Assembly: GCA_017465095.1 (NCBI GenBank) | Contig: JAFTWX010000077.1 | Location: forward strand, 84,665 to 148,664 | Source of the DNA: Lachnospiraceae bacterium | GTDB lineage: Bacteria; Bacillota; Clostridia; Lachnospirales; Lachnospiraceae | DNA: 64,000 nt | Direction of reading: 5' to 3' | Shown: positions 1 through 8,160 of the stretch, piece after piece | Position numbering within the stretch: position 1 is the stretch's first letter | Layout of the letters: each line of letters opens with the position of its first letter | The notes under the pieces: model-generated | Told to the model about the DNA's origin: nothing | Databases searched by the model: none | What the model saw: only the letters and a program-made list of their open reading frames with translations | Position numbers and translations under genes: made by a program

Positions 1-358
1 TTCTGCTGTTCTTCGCTTTCTCCAAAATCGCCCTGAAATCAATCGGCTGTATATCGCCTTCCGAATCCGTTTTCAGATTCAGCTGCTCCGCTTCTATCTC
101 TGACAGCATCGTAATCGTATCTTTTCCGATTCCGATTACAAAATATCTGTCACCGACGCGAACGATCTGAAGATATTTATTCGGTGCAATTCTGGTTGTC
201 TCAACAACTTCCATATTGCCCGAAGTCATAGTCTGTTTCTGATATTTTGCAATGAACCTAGTCGTCCAAAAGGTAATAAACAGCACAAACACAAAAATGA
301 TAATCGCCGTAAACAACTGAACAACCGATTCTACTGCTCCGGAAGACATCAATATCAT
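1..358 (-). CDS. fliO: FliO-like flagellar export protein, N-terminal part (cut by window edge)
   Basis: Conceptual translation of the minus strand gives a short hydrophilic N-terminus followed by one strongly hydrophobic segment (about residues 14-36) and then a cytoplasmic region containing the FliO-type stretch ending in QIVRVGDRYFVIGIGKD. FliO (called FliZ in some Firmicutes) helps assemble the FliPQR export gate in the inner membrane. It starts 1 base after the cheY stop, at ATG 358-356, or at ATG 349-347 in the same frame; neither has a strong ribosome binding site, which suggests translational coupling to cheY. The C-terminus lies beyond base 1. The placement after cheY matches the usual order in Clostridia, where fliP-fliQ-fliR-flhB follow. 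The short length seen (about 119 residues) prevents checking the C-terminal domain. Confidence 0.75.
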   Translation of the reverse strand, partial: MILMSSGAVESVVQLFTAIIIFVFVLFITFWTTRFIAKYQKQTMTSGNMEVVETTRIAPNKYLQIVRVGDRYFVIGIGKDTITMLSEIEAEQLNLKTDSEGDIQPIDFRAILEKAKNSR

Positions 359-359
359 A

Positions 360-722
360 TTAGCCCACTACTTTCTTGACCGCTTCAAGAACACGCTCAG
401 CCTGGAACGGTTTTACGATAAAGTCTCTTGCTCCGGCCTGGATAGACTCGATAACCATCGCCTGCTGACCCATAGCCGAACACATAATAACCATAGCGCC
501 AGGATCGGAAGCTTTGATTTTCTTTAACGCCTGAATTCCGTCCATCTCCGGCATTGTAATATCCATAAGAACGAGGTCCGGTTTTACTTCCGCATATTTT
601 TCCACTGCCTTCAAACCGTTTTCAGCCTCACCGGCAACATTGTATCCGTTCTTTGTAAGGATATCCTTAATCATCATTCTCATAAAAGCTGCGTCGTCAC
701 AAATTAAAATGTTTTTTGCCAT
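360..722 (-). CDS. cheY: Chemotaxis response regulator CheY
   Basis: A 120-residue single receiver domain with no output domain. The acidic pair D9-D10, the phosphoacceptor D54 in the MDITMPEMDG stretch, the switch Ser82 and the invariant K104 in IVKPF are all visible. CheY-P is known to bind the FliM N-terminus and change motor rotation. It follows fliY by 27 bases with a good AGGAGAG site before its ATG and precedes fliO by one base, so it is cotranscribed with the switch genes. Clostridia often carry more than one cheY; this is the copy in the fla operon. The FliY phosphatase encoded next door is the likely off-switch for this protein. Confidence 0.95.
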   Translation of the reverse strand: MAKNILICDDAAFMRMMIKDILTKNGYNVAGEAENGLKAVEKYAEVKPDLVLMDITMPEMDGIQALKKIKASDPGAMVIMCSAMGQQAMVIESIQAGARDFIVKPFQAERVLEAVKKVVG

Positions 723-749
723 TTTTATTTCTCTCCTATTTCTTTTACT

Positions 750-1943
750 TTATTTTACGATTTCCGTTACTCTGATACCAAAACTCTCCTCGATTACAAC
801 AACCTCTCCCTTAGCTACAAACTTACCGTTTACAAGCACATCGATCGGTTCTCCAGCAATCTTGTCAAGTTCTATGATCGTACCCGGTGTGAAATCAAGA
901 ATTTCAGCAATAGATTTTTTGGTTCGTCCAAGCTCCACCGTCACTTCAAGCGGAACGTCCATAATCAGTCCGATATTTTCCTGACTGACTGCACCGCCGC
1001 CGCTTCCGCCGAACGCCTGGAACTGTGCCGGCTGAATATTCATGCTCTGCATCGGCACCATCTGCGGCATCGCCATCATTTGCGGCTGCATACCCATCGG
1101 AGGCATTCCGTATCCCATAGCCATCGGATCCGGTTGCATCGGCATAGGCTGCGGTGCCGGCTGAGGCATCGGAGCTACCTGTTCCGGAACAAACGGTTGC
1201 GGAACCGGTTCCGGGGTCGGAGCCGGTTCTGGTTCCGGTTCTGCTCCTCCCGTCTGATTTCCGATAAAGATTTCATACAGTGACTTGGCAAAATCGATTG
1301 GATACAGCTGCATGATTGTACTGTCCACCAAATCTTCAATCTGCATCCTAAACTCAATTTTTACAAACTGTTCATCCAAAAACGGAGCAATATCACCGCC
1401 GCGCTTATTGTCAAGCATATTTACAAGGCTTGCATCAGGCGGGCTGATATCAATCATCTTACCGAGCATGGAAGAAAGAGATGTGGCCGATGAGCCCATC
1501 ATCTGGTTCATCGCCTCGGAAATCGCACTTAAATGCAGTTCTCCGAGCTCACCTTCCGTGTTGGTTCCGTCACCACCCATCATAAGATCGGTGATTACCT
1601 TTACATCATGTTCTCTTAATATTAAAATATTGGCTCCGTCAAGGCCTACCGTATATCGAATCTGAATAAATACACATGGTCTTTCATGGTCATCTATAAA
1701 ATTTTCCCATGTAGCTACGGACACGACAGGCGTTGTAATATTTACTTTGCGATTCACCAGCGAGTACAGCGTCGTCGCCGATGTACCCATGCTGATATTA
1801 GCAATTTCACCAATGGCATCCTTCTCAATATCACTCAGTTCAATAAGCCCTTCCGACGAAGCAGGTTCGGCCGGAGCATCTCCGCCGATATCCATACCAC
1901 TTAGCAGTGCATTAATCTCGTCCTGAGACAACATACCGTCCAT
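750..1943 (-). CDS. fliY: Flagellar switch protein and CheY-P phosphatase FliY
   Basis: 397 residues with three parts. Residues 5-17 (LSQDEINALLSGM) resemble the CheY-binding peptide of FliM. Residues about 38-215 form a CheC-like domain with two complete active-site motifs of the form D/S-x3-E-x2-N-x22-P: D42/E46/N49/P72 and S139/E143/N146/P169. The last 80 residues are a FliN (SpoA) domain that joins the C-ring. Between them lies a Pro/Met-rich linker of about 75 residues. FliY is known in Firmicutes to be both a C-ring component and the main CheY-P phosphatase; both active sites being intact supports an active enzyme. The start ATG has an AGGAGG site and lies 3 bases from the fliM stop. 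Confidence 0.95.
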   Translation of the reverse strand: MDGMLSQDEINALLSGMDIGGDAPAEPASSEGLIELSDIEKDAIGEIANISMGTSATTLYSLVNRKVNITTPVVSVATWENFIDDHERPCVFIQIRYTVGLDGANILILREHDVKVITDLMMGGDGTNTEGELGELHLSAISEAMNQMMGSSATSLSSMLGKMIDISPPDASLVNMLDNKRGGDIAPFLDEQFVKIEFRMQIEDLVDSTIMQLYPIDFAKSLYEIFIGNQTGGAEPEPEPAPTPEPVPQPFVPEQVAPMPQPAPQPMPMQPDPMAMGYGMPPMGMQPQMMAMPQMVPMQSMNIQPAQFQAFGGSGGGAVSQENIGLIMDVPLEVTVELGRTKKSIAEILDFTPGTIIELDKIAGEPIDVLVNGKFVAKGEVVVIEESFGIRVTEIVK

Positions 1944-1946
1944 GGA

Positions 1947-2927
1947 TTATTCCTCCTCTCTCACTACCGTCATTACCCGGACTGCATAATTATCTTTGTT
2001 CGTGCCGGGCAAAGCAGTAAATTTTTTCAGATTTCCAACGTAGATCGGAAGTTCTTCATCTACTTTGGAGTCAAGCCGGATGACATCGCCGACCTGCAAG
2101 TTCGCAAAATCCATAACGGATACTATGCTCTTTCCGAGTACCGCTTTCACCGGTACCGTCGTGCGCTTAATCATCGACTCAATATATTCTGCATAATTCT
2201 CATCACTGATGCTTTGCATCGTCGAGAACCAGAATTTCGTATTCAACTTATCCATGATTTCTTCCAACGTAATGTACGGAAGACATGCATTCATATATCC
2301 CTCTATTTCACCGATTCGCACATTGAGTGTAACAATGGCAATCATTTCATTCGGTGCAATAATCTGGGCAAACTGCGCATTGGTCTCGATTCGTTCCATG
2401 AACGGATCCAAATCCACCACATTCTTCCACGGTTCACGCAGAAGCTGCATACACGCAATCATAATTTTATCGAGAATTGACATTTCAATTTCCGAAAATT
2501 CTCTGTTCTTTTCAAGCGGAATTCCGGAACCGCCAAGCATTCGGTCCAAAATAGCAAAACCGAGATTCGGCGAAAGCTCCAAAATAATATTACCATTCAG
2601 CGGCACAAAATTAATAATTCCGAGTACAACCGGATTACTAAGGGCATTGGTAAATTCCGAGAAAGTTACCGTTTCCGAACTGGCCACATTTACCTGCACT
2701 GTTTTTCTGAGATACACCGGCAGGTTGGTAGACAAAAGACGCCCGTAATGTTCAAAGATGATTTCCAGAGTTCGCAAATGTTCTTTTGAGAACTTGGCCG
2801 GTCGTTTAAAGTCGTAATTTTTCGCTGTTTTTTCCGGCGTTTCTTTGATTTCTTCCACATCCAGTTCACCACTGCTCAGCGCATTCAGCAAACTGTCTAT
2901 CTCACTTTGAGATAAAACGTCTCCCAC
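1947..2927 (-). CDS. fliM: Flagellar motor switch protein FliM
   Basis: About 326 residues: an N-terminal CheY-P-binding peptide (DVLSQSEIDSLLNAL), a CheC-like middle domain that contacts FliG, and a C-terminal SpoA/FliN-like domain (about 250-325). I chose the GTG at 2927-2925: an AGGAGGTGA ribosome binding site lies 5 bases upstream and the product then starts directly before the DVLSQ peptide, as in family members. The upstream in-frame GTG (2936) would overlap the ribosome binding site. Unlike FliY, the middle domain shows no E/N phosphatase signature, as expected for FliM. It sits between fliL and fliY in the standard order. Confidence 0.95.
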   Translation of the reverse strand: MGDVLSQSEIDSLLNALSSGELDVEEIKETPEKTAKNYDFKRPAKFSKEHLRTLEIIFEHYGRLLSTNLPVYLRKTVQVNVASSETVTFSEFTNALSNPVVLGIINFVPLNGNIILELSPNLGFAILDRMLGGSGIPLEKNREFSEIEMSILDKIMIACMQLLREPWKNVVDLDPFMERIETNAQFAQIIAPNEMIAIVTLNVRIGEIEGYMNACLPYITLEEIMDKLNTKFWFSTMQSISDENYAEYIESMIKRTTVPVKAVLGKSIVSVMDFANLQVGDVIRLDSKVDEELPIYVGNLKKFTALPGTNKDNYAVRVMTVVREEE

Positions 2928-2965
2928 CTGACTCACCTCCTGTTTATGTAATGTCCGGTAAGTGC

Positions 2966-3490
2966 TTACTGCTCAATAATATCCCGGAATGTGACTTTAT
3001 AAATAAACTCAGAATCAAACATCGTCTGAATTCTCTTCAGAATATCTTCACGGACCGCATCACCGTTGTCCGCCTGAATCTGTTCCATCGTATAATCGCC
3101 GAAAGCTTCCACAATCAAACCTTTAATCAAACTTTCTTTTGCCGCCATGGTCTCGGCTGCACCATACGTTTCGTAATCATCATGGTTCATATCCATGGCA
3201 AGTGTCACCGACACGAGTGCAAAATGATCTTTTCCGTCCGCACCTTTTTTCAGCGGAATCGTCATCTGATCTGCGATGTCATAAACTGCCGTATCATCAA
3301 TAGATACCTCTGCAACCTCTTCGCCCGCCTTACCGCTCTCAAGCTCGAGATTCAGTATTTTTGCAATATCGCCGATTACAGCAGCTGTCTTTTTATTTGT
3401 TGATGTCACACTGATCATGATTACTGTTGAAAAAACCAAATTGACAATCAGCAATGCAAGAATCAGGATAGATAACAAATTTTTTTTCAT
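2966..3490 (-). CDS. fliL: Flagellar basal-body-associated protein FliL
   Basis: 174 residues with a short Lys-rich N-terminus, one transmembrane helix at about residues 5-27, and a periplasm-facing (here extracytoplasmic) domain ending in the typical FliL C-terminal stretch with IYKVTFRDIIEQ. FliL is known to surround the stator and raise torque or stator stability. It lies between motB and fliM, 26 bases after motB, with a GGGAGAA ribosome binding site about 10 bases upstream. The sequence between residues 40 and 100 is variable and weakly conserved, so identification rests on the membrane anchor, the C-terminus and the gene order. Confidence 0.85.
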   Translation of the reverse strand: MKKNLLSILILALLIVNLVFSTVIMISVTSTNKKTAAVIGDIAKILNLELESGKAGEEVAEVSIDDTAVYDIADQMTIPLKKGADGKDHFALVSVTLAMDMNHDDYETYGAAETMAAKESLIKGLIVEAFGDYTMEQIQADNGDAVREDILKRIQTMFDSEFIYKVTFRDIIEQ

Positions 3491-3516
3491 GTTCTGTCTT
3501 CTCCCTTTATCTCATT

Positions 3517-4320
3517 CTAATAACCGGATAATTCGGTATAGATTTTAATCTCCACACGTCTGTTCTGCGCTCTTCCTTCCGGTGTCGTATTATCCGCAAT
3601 CGGAACATGCTCACCTCTTCCGGAATGTTTGAGTACCGAAGGCTCCAACGATGTGGTGCTCATAAAATAATCAAACACGGAAAGCGCACGAAAACTCGAG
3701 AGCACATCATTGTTTGCAAATTTGGAATTGCTGATCGGAACATTGTCCGTATGACCTTCAATCTCAATGGTACTCTCTGCGTAGCGCACAAGAATCATCC
3801 CCACCTTGTCAAGAAGCGGAAGTGCCTCCTCCTTCAGCTGATCACTTCCGGAATCGAAAAGGAACGCACCGTTTAATGTCAAAGAAACATATTGGGATGT
3901 GAAATCAACGGAAATATCTCCTTCATGCTGATTGCCATCCTCCGCAAGGGCTTCCTCTACCTTTTCCGCAAGTTCCTCCGATTCGGACAGCTTTTTCTCC
4001 TCAAACTCTTCGAAAACATCTACATCCTGCTCCGACTCAGCGGTTTTTCCCGTGCTGTTTATGTATTTGTCAAGCTCATTCAGCTGGCTCACACCGTTGC
4101 TGATGAGTATACCGTCTCCGATCGCTGTTGCTCCCGCCTCAAAAATACTGAACGTCTGCGAAAAAGATGCCGCAACTTCGTCAAACTTTTTGGCATCCAC
4201 ACTGGACATGGAGAACAAAAGAACGAAGAAACAAAGAAGAAGATTCATCAGGTCACTAAACGTGGCCATCCACTCCGGCGATCCCTCCGGCGGTGCCTCT
4301 TCTTTTCTTTTCTTAGCCAT
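3517..4320 (-). CDS. motB: Flagellar stator protein MotB
   Basis: About 267 residues from ATG 4320. The single membrane helix near the N-terminus holds the proton-binding Asp in ATFSDLMNLLLCFFVLL. The C-terminal OmpA/MotB peptidoglycan-binding domain shows IEGHTDNVP and GRAQNRRVEI. MotB anchors the stator to the wall and carries the ion pathway with MotA. An upstream in-frame GTG (4332) exists, but ATG 4320 has a GGTGG site about 8 bases upstream and overlaps the motA stop codon by a few bases, which points to translational coupling. The region between helix and OmpA domain (about residues 60-140) is acidic. Confidence 0.95.
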   Translation of the reverse strand: MAKKRKEEAPPEGSPEWMATFSDLMNLLLCFFVLLFSMSSVDAKKFDEVAASFSQTFSIFEAGATAIGDGILISNGVSQLNELDKYINSTGKTAESEQDVDVFEEFEEKKLSESEELAEKVEEALAEDGNQHEGDISVDFTSQYVSLTLNGAFLFDSGSDQLKEEALPLLDKVGMILVRYAESTIEIEGHTDNVPISNSKFANNDVLSSFRALSVFDYFMSTTSLEPSVLKHSGRGEHVPIADNTTPEGRAQNRRVEIKIYTELSGY

Positions 4321-5110
4321 CCATTTCACCACCTTCGCCCTGTCCTGTTTCTCTGTCTTTCGGTGCCAGGAACGATTTTAATTTTTCCTCGATAACACGC
4401 GGATTTTCACCCGCCTGAATCGACAACAGACCCTCGACCATAATCTCTTTGATCGTAATCTCTGTATCATTATTGGTACTCAGCTTGCTCGCTACCGGCG
4501 TACAAATCCAGTTGGCAAGAAGTGAACCGTATAACGTCGTAAGAAGCGCAACCGCCATGTTCGGTCCGATCGCGGAAGGATCCGATAAGTTCTGCAACAT
4601 GTTAACAAGACCGATCAATGTACCGATCATACCCCACGCAGGACCCATGGCCCCAAGGTCTTTCCAAAAACTCATTTTCTGTTTGTGTCTGGCATCCAGA
4701 CTGGAAAGTTCTGTCTCCATGATACCACGCACGAGCTCCGGGTCTGTTCCGTCAACAATTAACAGGATTCCCTTCTTCAAAAAAGCATCATCCAAATCGG
4801 CTGCTGCTTCTTCCAAAGAAAGCAATCCTTCTTTACGCGCAACATTTGATAAATCAATAATCTTCTGAATCATTTCGGCTGTATCAAGATTCGGCGTTTT
4901 AAAAATCAAAGTAAAACTCTTTAAACCACCTATGTAATCTGCCATGGAATAACTTGCCATTACCGCAAAAAAGGAACCACCGAATGTAATCAACGCAGAT
5001 GCCGGATCCAGGAAGTTACCTAATGCCGCCCACCCCAGATCACCTGTTACAATACCGAAAATACAAAGAGCAAAACATATGACTAATCCTAAAATCGAAG
5101 CTAAATCCAA
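4313..5110 (-). CDS. motA: Flagellar stator protein MotA
   Basis: About 265 residues with four predicted membrane helices: two near the N-terminus and two at about 150-200 (MGPAWGMIGTLIGLVNML and AVALLTTLYGSLLANWI). MotA forms the ion-conducting stator ring around the MotB dimer. I place the start at TTG 5110-5108: it lies 5 bases after a perfect AGGTGA site and gives MDLASILGLVICF, which matches the usual MotA N-terminus. The GTG at 5119 used by a longest-frame rule lies inside that ribosome binding site. A sigma-A-type promoter sits just upstream, so motA appears to begin its own transcription unit. A separate flbD gene, common between flgE and motA, is not present. Confidence 0.93.
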   Translation of the reverse strand: MDLASILGLVICFALCIFGIVTGDLGWAALGNFLDPASALITFGGSFFAVMASYSMADYIGGLKSFTLIFKTPNLDTAEMIQKIIDLSNVARKEGLLSLEEAAADLDDAFLKKGILLIVDGTDPELVRGIMETELSSLDARHKQKMSFWKDLGAMGPAWGMIGTLIGLVNMLQNLSDPSAIGPNMAVALLTTLYGSLLANWICTPVASKLSTNNDTEITIKEIMVEGLLSIQAGENPRVIEEKLKSFLAPKDRETGQGEGGEMDG

Positions 5111-5163
5111 AACAATCACCTGTCTATTTTTACTCTGCTATGCAAAAATATCCTTTCTACACA

Positions 5164-5192
5164 ATTTTACTAGATTTTTAACCTCTTGTCTA
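5164..5192 (-). promoter_or_regulatory. Sigma-A-type promoter for motA operon
   Basis: On the minus strand TAGACA (5187-5192) and TAAAAT (5164-5169) are separated by exactly 17 bases, five of six matches each to the vegetative consensus. It lies between the flgE hairpin and motA and could drive motA-motB-fliL-fliM-fliY-cheY-fliO independently of the long upstream operon. Read from sequence only. Confidence 0.55.
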
Positions 5193-5248
5193 CTTACTTT
5201 TACAATTATTTGCACACCCAAAATATGTAATTTTTATAAAATATGGTT

Positions 5249-5277
5249 AAGGGCGCTGGCTCAGCGCCACCGCCCTT
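5249..5277 (-). terminator. Hairpin after flgE (weak terminator or processing site)
   Basis: GGCGCTG and CAGCGCC (5252-5258 and 5262-5268) form a perfect 7 bp stem with a 3-base loop. An alternative, longer fold pairs AAGGGCG with CGCCCTT around TGGC/GCCA. On the minus strand no long T run follows directly, so it is at best a partial terminator between the hook genes and motA; it could also protect a 3' end. Confidence 0.45.
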
Positions 5278-5323
5278 TTCATACCTCAAAAATGCTGTAT
5301 GATTATCCTGTTATTTTATGAAA

Positions 5324-6955
5324 TTAACGTTTCAGATTTACAAGTTCTTCCAAAAGCGTATCGGAAACAGTGATAATTCTCGAGTTCGCCTGGAAACCTC
5401 TCTGTGTTGTAATCATCTCTGTAAACTCAGAGGAAAGGTCTACGTTACTCATTTCCAAAACGCCGGTAGTCATATATCCGCCGTCTGCAGTTACATCAAG
5501 ACCGATTCCGTCAAACTCACCGGAGTTCATAGTCGCCGAATAAAGGTTATCTCCCTCTTTCTGAAGACCGGATGCATTTGCAAATGTCGCTACTGCAATC
5601 TGTCCGAGGAGCTTTGTCTGTCCATTGTCATAAGAAGCATAAATCATACCGTCGTTCTGAATGGATACACCTGACATTTCACCGAGTTTTCTTCCGGCTC
5701 CGAGTCCGTCTGTATCACCGCTCACTGCGCTGATTGTACTTGTTCCGTTGTTGTTGTAGTTGGAAGAAGGTGAAAAATCAATGTTGATATCTTCAAACGC
5801 ACTTCCCGCCTCATCGCCGAAGCTGAGAACCAGTTCCAGGTTGTTTGTCAAACCGTTCACACTCTGAATCTGTCCTGTGCTTGTATTGTACTGAACCACT
5901 CCACCGGTAATCTGTTTTCCGGCAACCGCAATCGAACCGTCATCCGGGCTGATAGCACTTGCAAGATTGTTTGCTTCGATAAGTGCTCCGAGTGTTGTTG
6001 TTGTTCCATCCGGATTTGCTATATACAATTTTGCAAATTCTTCATATGTAGTGTAGCCGTATGCATTCGCTACGATTTCCTGCTGTTCTGCCGTAAGCTC
6101 ACCTGCAAGATTGATATTCTGCGAATTGCCCGCATCATCTAAATATGTCAACGTCGTTCCGTTAATCGTATAACCGTTTGCCAGTGTGAGATTCTGCGCA
6201 TCTTCTACCGTCTTCACTGCTCCGAGCTGGATATTGGTTGTATCGATTGCATCACCGTTGGAATCCAAAACATCCGCAAGCTCTACCGTATACATACCCT
6301 CCGTTCCCGTAGCTTTCATGGAAAGCTTTGCAGTGTAAGCGTAACCGAGACTGTCAAAGAAATTGACACTGACAATCTTACCCGCTTCGGAACTAACCGA
6401 CGGGTCATTTTTATCAATAATACCGGACACATATGCTTCTGTTGTAGCCTCCGGCGGATATGTCATATTCTCCGCACTCATGATACGAAGTGCGCTGACC
6501 GTATCTTTTGCAATATTTCCGTCTCTTACCTGCCATCCCTGCACGGTATATCCGTTGGATGTCATAGCAAGATTACCCTGTCCGTCCACATAGAAAGAAC
6601 CGTCTCTTGTAAAGAAGGTATCCTGTCCGTTGCTGACAATAAACAGCGCTTCCCCTGTAATTTTAAGGTCGAACGGATTTCCGGTTGACTGTGTTGCACC
6701 GGTTGTCTCGATAGATGTAGAAATCGCACCCGTAGTAACACCGAGACCGATCTGTCTTGCATTGGTACCGGCTCTTCCGGTTTCCGCATTGGCACCGGAT
6801 GCTGCCTGTGTTGTCTGATACATAAGCTCTGAGAATGTAATCGACTGAGACTTGAATGCTGTTGTGTTAACGTTTGCGATGTTGTTACCGATAACGTCCA
6901 TTTTTGTCTGGTGAGCCTTCAGGCCTGATACACCAGAATAAAGTGATCTCATCAT
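5324..6955 (-). CDS. flgE: Flagellar hook protein FlgE
   Basis: 543 residues. The N-terminus MMRSLYSGVSGLKAHQTKMD plus NNIANVNTTAFK is the rod/hook/filament signature, and the C-terminus has the matching coiled-coil stretch with MITTQRGFQANSRIITV. The middle holds the variable surface domains, rich in Thr, Asn and Gly. FlgE polymerises into the hook joining rod to filament. Its start has an AGGAGGTCATTC region before ATGATG; either Met could be used. It follows the TIGR02530-type gene and flgD and is last in the hook part of the operon. Length is normal to long for Clostridia FlgE. Confidence 0.96.
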   Translation of the reverse strand: MMRSLYSGVSGLKAHQTKMDVIGNNIANVNTTAFKSQSITFSELMYQTTQAASGANAETGRAGTNARQIGLGVTTGAISTSIETTGATQSTGNPFDLKITGEALFIVSNGQDTFFTRDGSFYVDGQGNLAMTSNGYTVQGWQVRDGNIAKDTVSALRIMSAENMTYPPEATTEAYVSGIIDKNDPSVSSEAGKIVSVNFFDSLGYAYTAKLSMKATGTEGMYTVELADVLDSNGDAIDTTNIQLGAVKTVEDAQNLTLANGYTINGTTLTYLDDAGNSQNINLAGELTAEQQEIVANAYGYTTYEEFAKLYIANPDGTTTTLGALIEANNLASAISPDDGSIAVAGKQITGGVVQYNTSTGQIQSVNGLTNNLELVLSFGDEAGSAFEDINIDFSPSSNYNNNGTSTISAVSGDTDGLGAGRKLGEMSGVSIQNDGMIYASYDNGQTKLLGQIAVATFANASGLQKEGDNLYSATMNSGEFDGIGLDVTADGGYMTTGVLEMSNVDLSSEFTEMITTQRGFQANSRIITVSDTLLEELVNLKR

Positions 6956-7030
6956 AATGAATGACCTCCTGTTTTCCCGGTCCGTCTATTCCCTCTGTCA
7001 GTCAGGAATATTAGCCTCCATAAGGTCCGG

Positions 7031-7429
7031 CTAGTTGATAACGGCTCCGTCAATATTTGTAAAAATGTTTTCTTCTGTGGTTCCGGATCCCATCGCTGTG
7101 ATGACTGTCCGGCTTCCGGTACTGACGATGAATGCAAGATCATCGATCAATACAAGTGGTTCTTTAATCCCTTTTCCGCTTGCCTTATCCGTTCCTTCTT
7201 TCAACCGGGTAAGTTGCTCACTGCTGAGACTGATGTTTCTTTCCGCCAGGCGACTTGTCGCATGCTTGGAAAATTTAAGTTCTCCCGTCTCCCCACCGAC
7301 AACCGCTTTTTGGTTCAGTATCTGTTCAAAACTGAGCCCGTCACTCTGCGGTAAGTAATTCCCGGTCACTGCGGAACTGTTTTTCGGCACCTGCACTGCG
7401 GATAGGTATGGACTGTTTTGAATGTTCAT
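7031..7429 (-). CDS. TIGR02530-type flagellar operon protein
   Basis: 132 residues, no membrane segment or signal peptide. Residues 50-130 contain the conserved core with LKFSKHATSRLAERNISLS and a later LIDDLAFIVSTGSRTVITA stretch. This family (TIGR02530) occurs almost only between flgD and flgE in Firmicutes fla operons; its exact role is not firmly established, though a role in hook assembly is likely from context. The start ATG has a GGAGGAGG site. The N-terminal 45 residues are Ser/Gln-rich and poorly conserved. Not recognised as an enzyme. Confidence 0.85.
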   Translation of the reverse strand: MNIQNSPYLSAVQVPKNSSAVTGNYLPQSDGLSFEQILNQKAVVGGETGELKFSKHATSRLAERNISLSSEQLTRLKEGTDKASGKGIKEPLVLIDDLAFIVSTGSRTVITAMGSGTTEENIFTNIDGAVIN

Positions 7430-7475
7430 ATATCCTCCTCCATGAGAATGCCTTATTTCATTTCCCTATAACGTT

Positions 7476-8144
7476 TTATTCGTTGCTGTTATTATTATCG
7501 GCAGAATTTTCCGCTGCCTTAACCACCTGTGTCAACTTTTCTCTGTACTGCTCGATTTTCTGTTTTACCTCGTTTGCAACGAATGTCTTCTGATAATCAT
7601 CCATTCCGTCATAGGTCTCCAAAATCTCTGTAATTGCATTTTTATCGGAAAGTGTGATTTTTTCCACTTCCGGAAGCTTTGAAATATCGCTGACAAGGTT
7701 AGATGCCAGTCCGTATGCTGTCAAGTATGCCTCATCACACACATAGGTTACATCATCCAGAGAATACAGCGATTCATCAATCGCCACAAGTGCTTTGCCG
7801 TTCTCATACTTCACATAATCAACTTTCCCCATAATTGTGGACTCTACACCACTTTCACTGGTCGTCGTAACTTCTACTGTCTTACCTACCAATCCGGAAG
7901 CACGGCTGAGATCCATACTCTGGCTCATATTCTGCATTTGTTCTACCTCAGAGAACGTAGCATACTGTGCGATATACTCCGTATTGGATGTCGGTTCCAA
8001 CGGGTCCTGATATTTCATCTGTGCCACAAGGAGCTGAAGAAAATCGTCTTTTCCCAGGGATGTTTTCCCTTTCTCCGAAGCCTCTGATGTTGCTGAAACT
8101 GCATTAGACACAAGACCGTCTTCTATAATTGCAGATACACCCAT
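7476..8144 (-). CDS. flgD: Flagellar hook assembly cap protein FlgD
   Basis: 222 residues. The conserved N-terminal block LGKDDFLQLLVAQMKYQDPL followed by SNTEYIAQYATFSEVEQM is diagnostic of FlgD. FlgD caps the growing hook and is needed for FlgE polymerisation. A core domain follows at about residues 75-125 (VGKTVEVTTTSESG). The C-terminus from about 140 is a less conserved acidic extension predicted as helical, which differs from the Ig-like C-terminus of enteric FlgD. It lies 16 bases after fliK with a good AGGAGG site. Confidence 0.93.
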   Translation of the reverse strand: MGVSAIIEDGLVSNAVSATSEASEKGKTSLGKDDFLQLLVAQMKYQDPLEPTSNTEYIAQYATFSEVEQMQNMSQSMDLSRASGLVGKTVEVTTTSESGVESTIMGKVDYVKYENGKALVAIDESLYSLDDVTYVCDEAYLTAYGLASNLVSDISKLPEVEKITLSDKNAITEILETYDGMDDYQKTFVANEVKQKIEQYREKLTQVVKAAENSADNNNSNE

Positions 8145-8160
8145 TGTCGTTCCTCCTTTT

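Noticed and set aside
2951..3403. 150-residue open frame on the plus strand
   Set aside because: Antisense to fliL, which has a clear membrane anchor and the right place in the operon.
5111..5323. Possible flbD gene between flgE and motA
   Set aside because: No frame of about 70 codons is open on the minus strand here; the gap holds a hairpin and a promoter instead.
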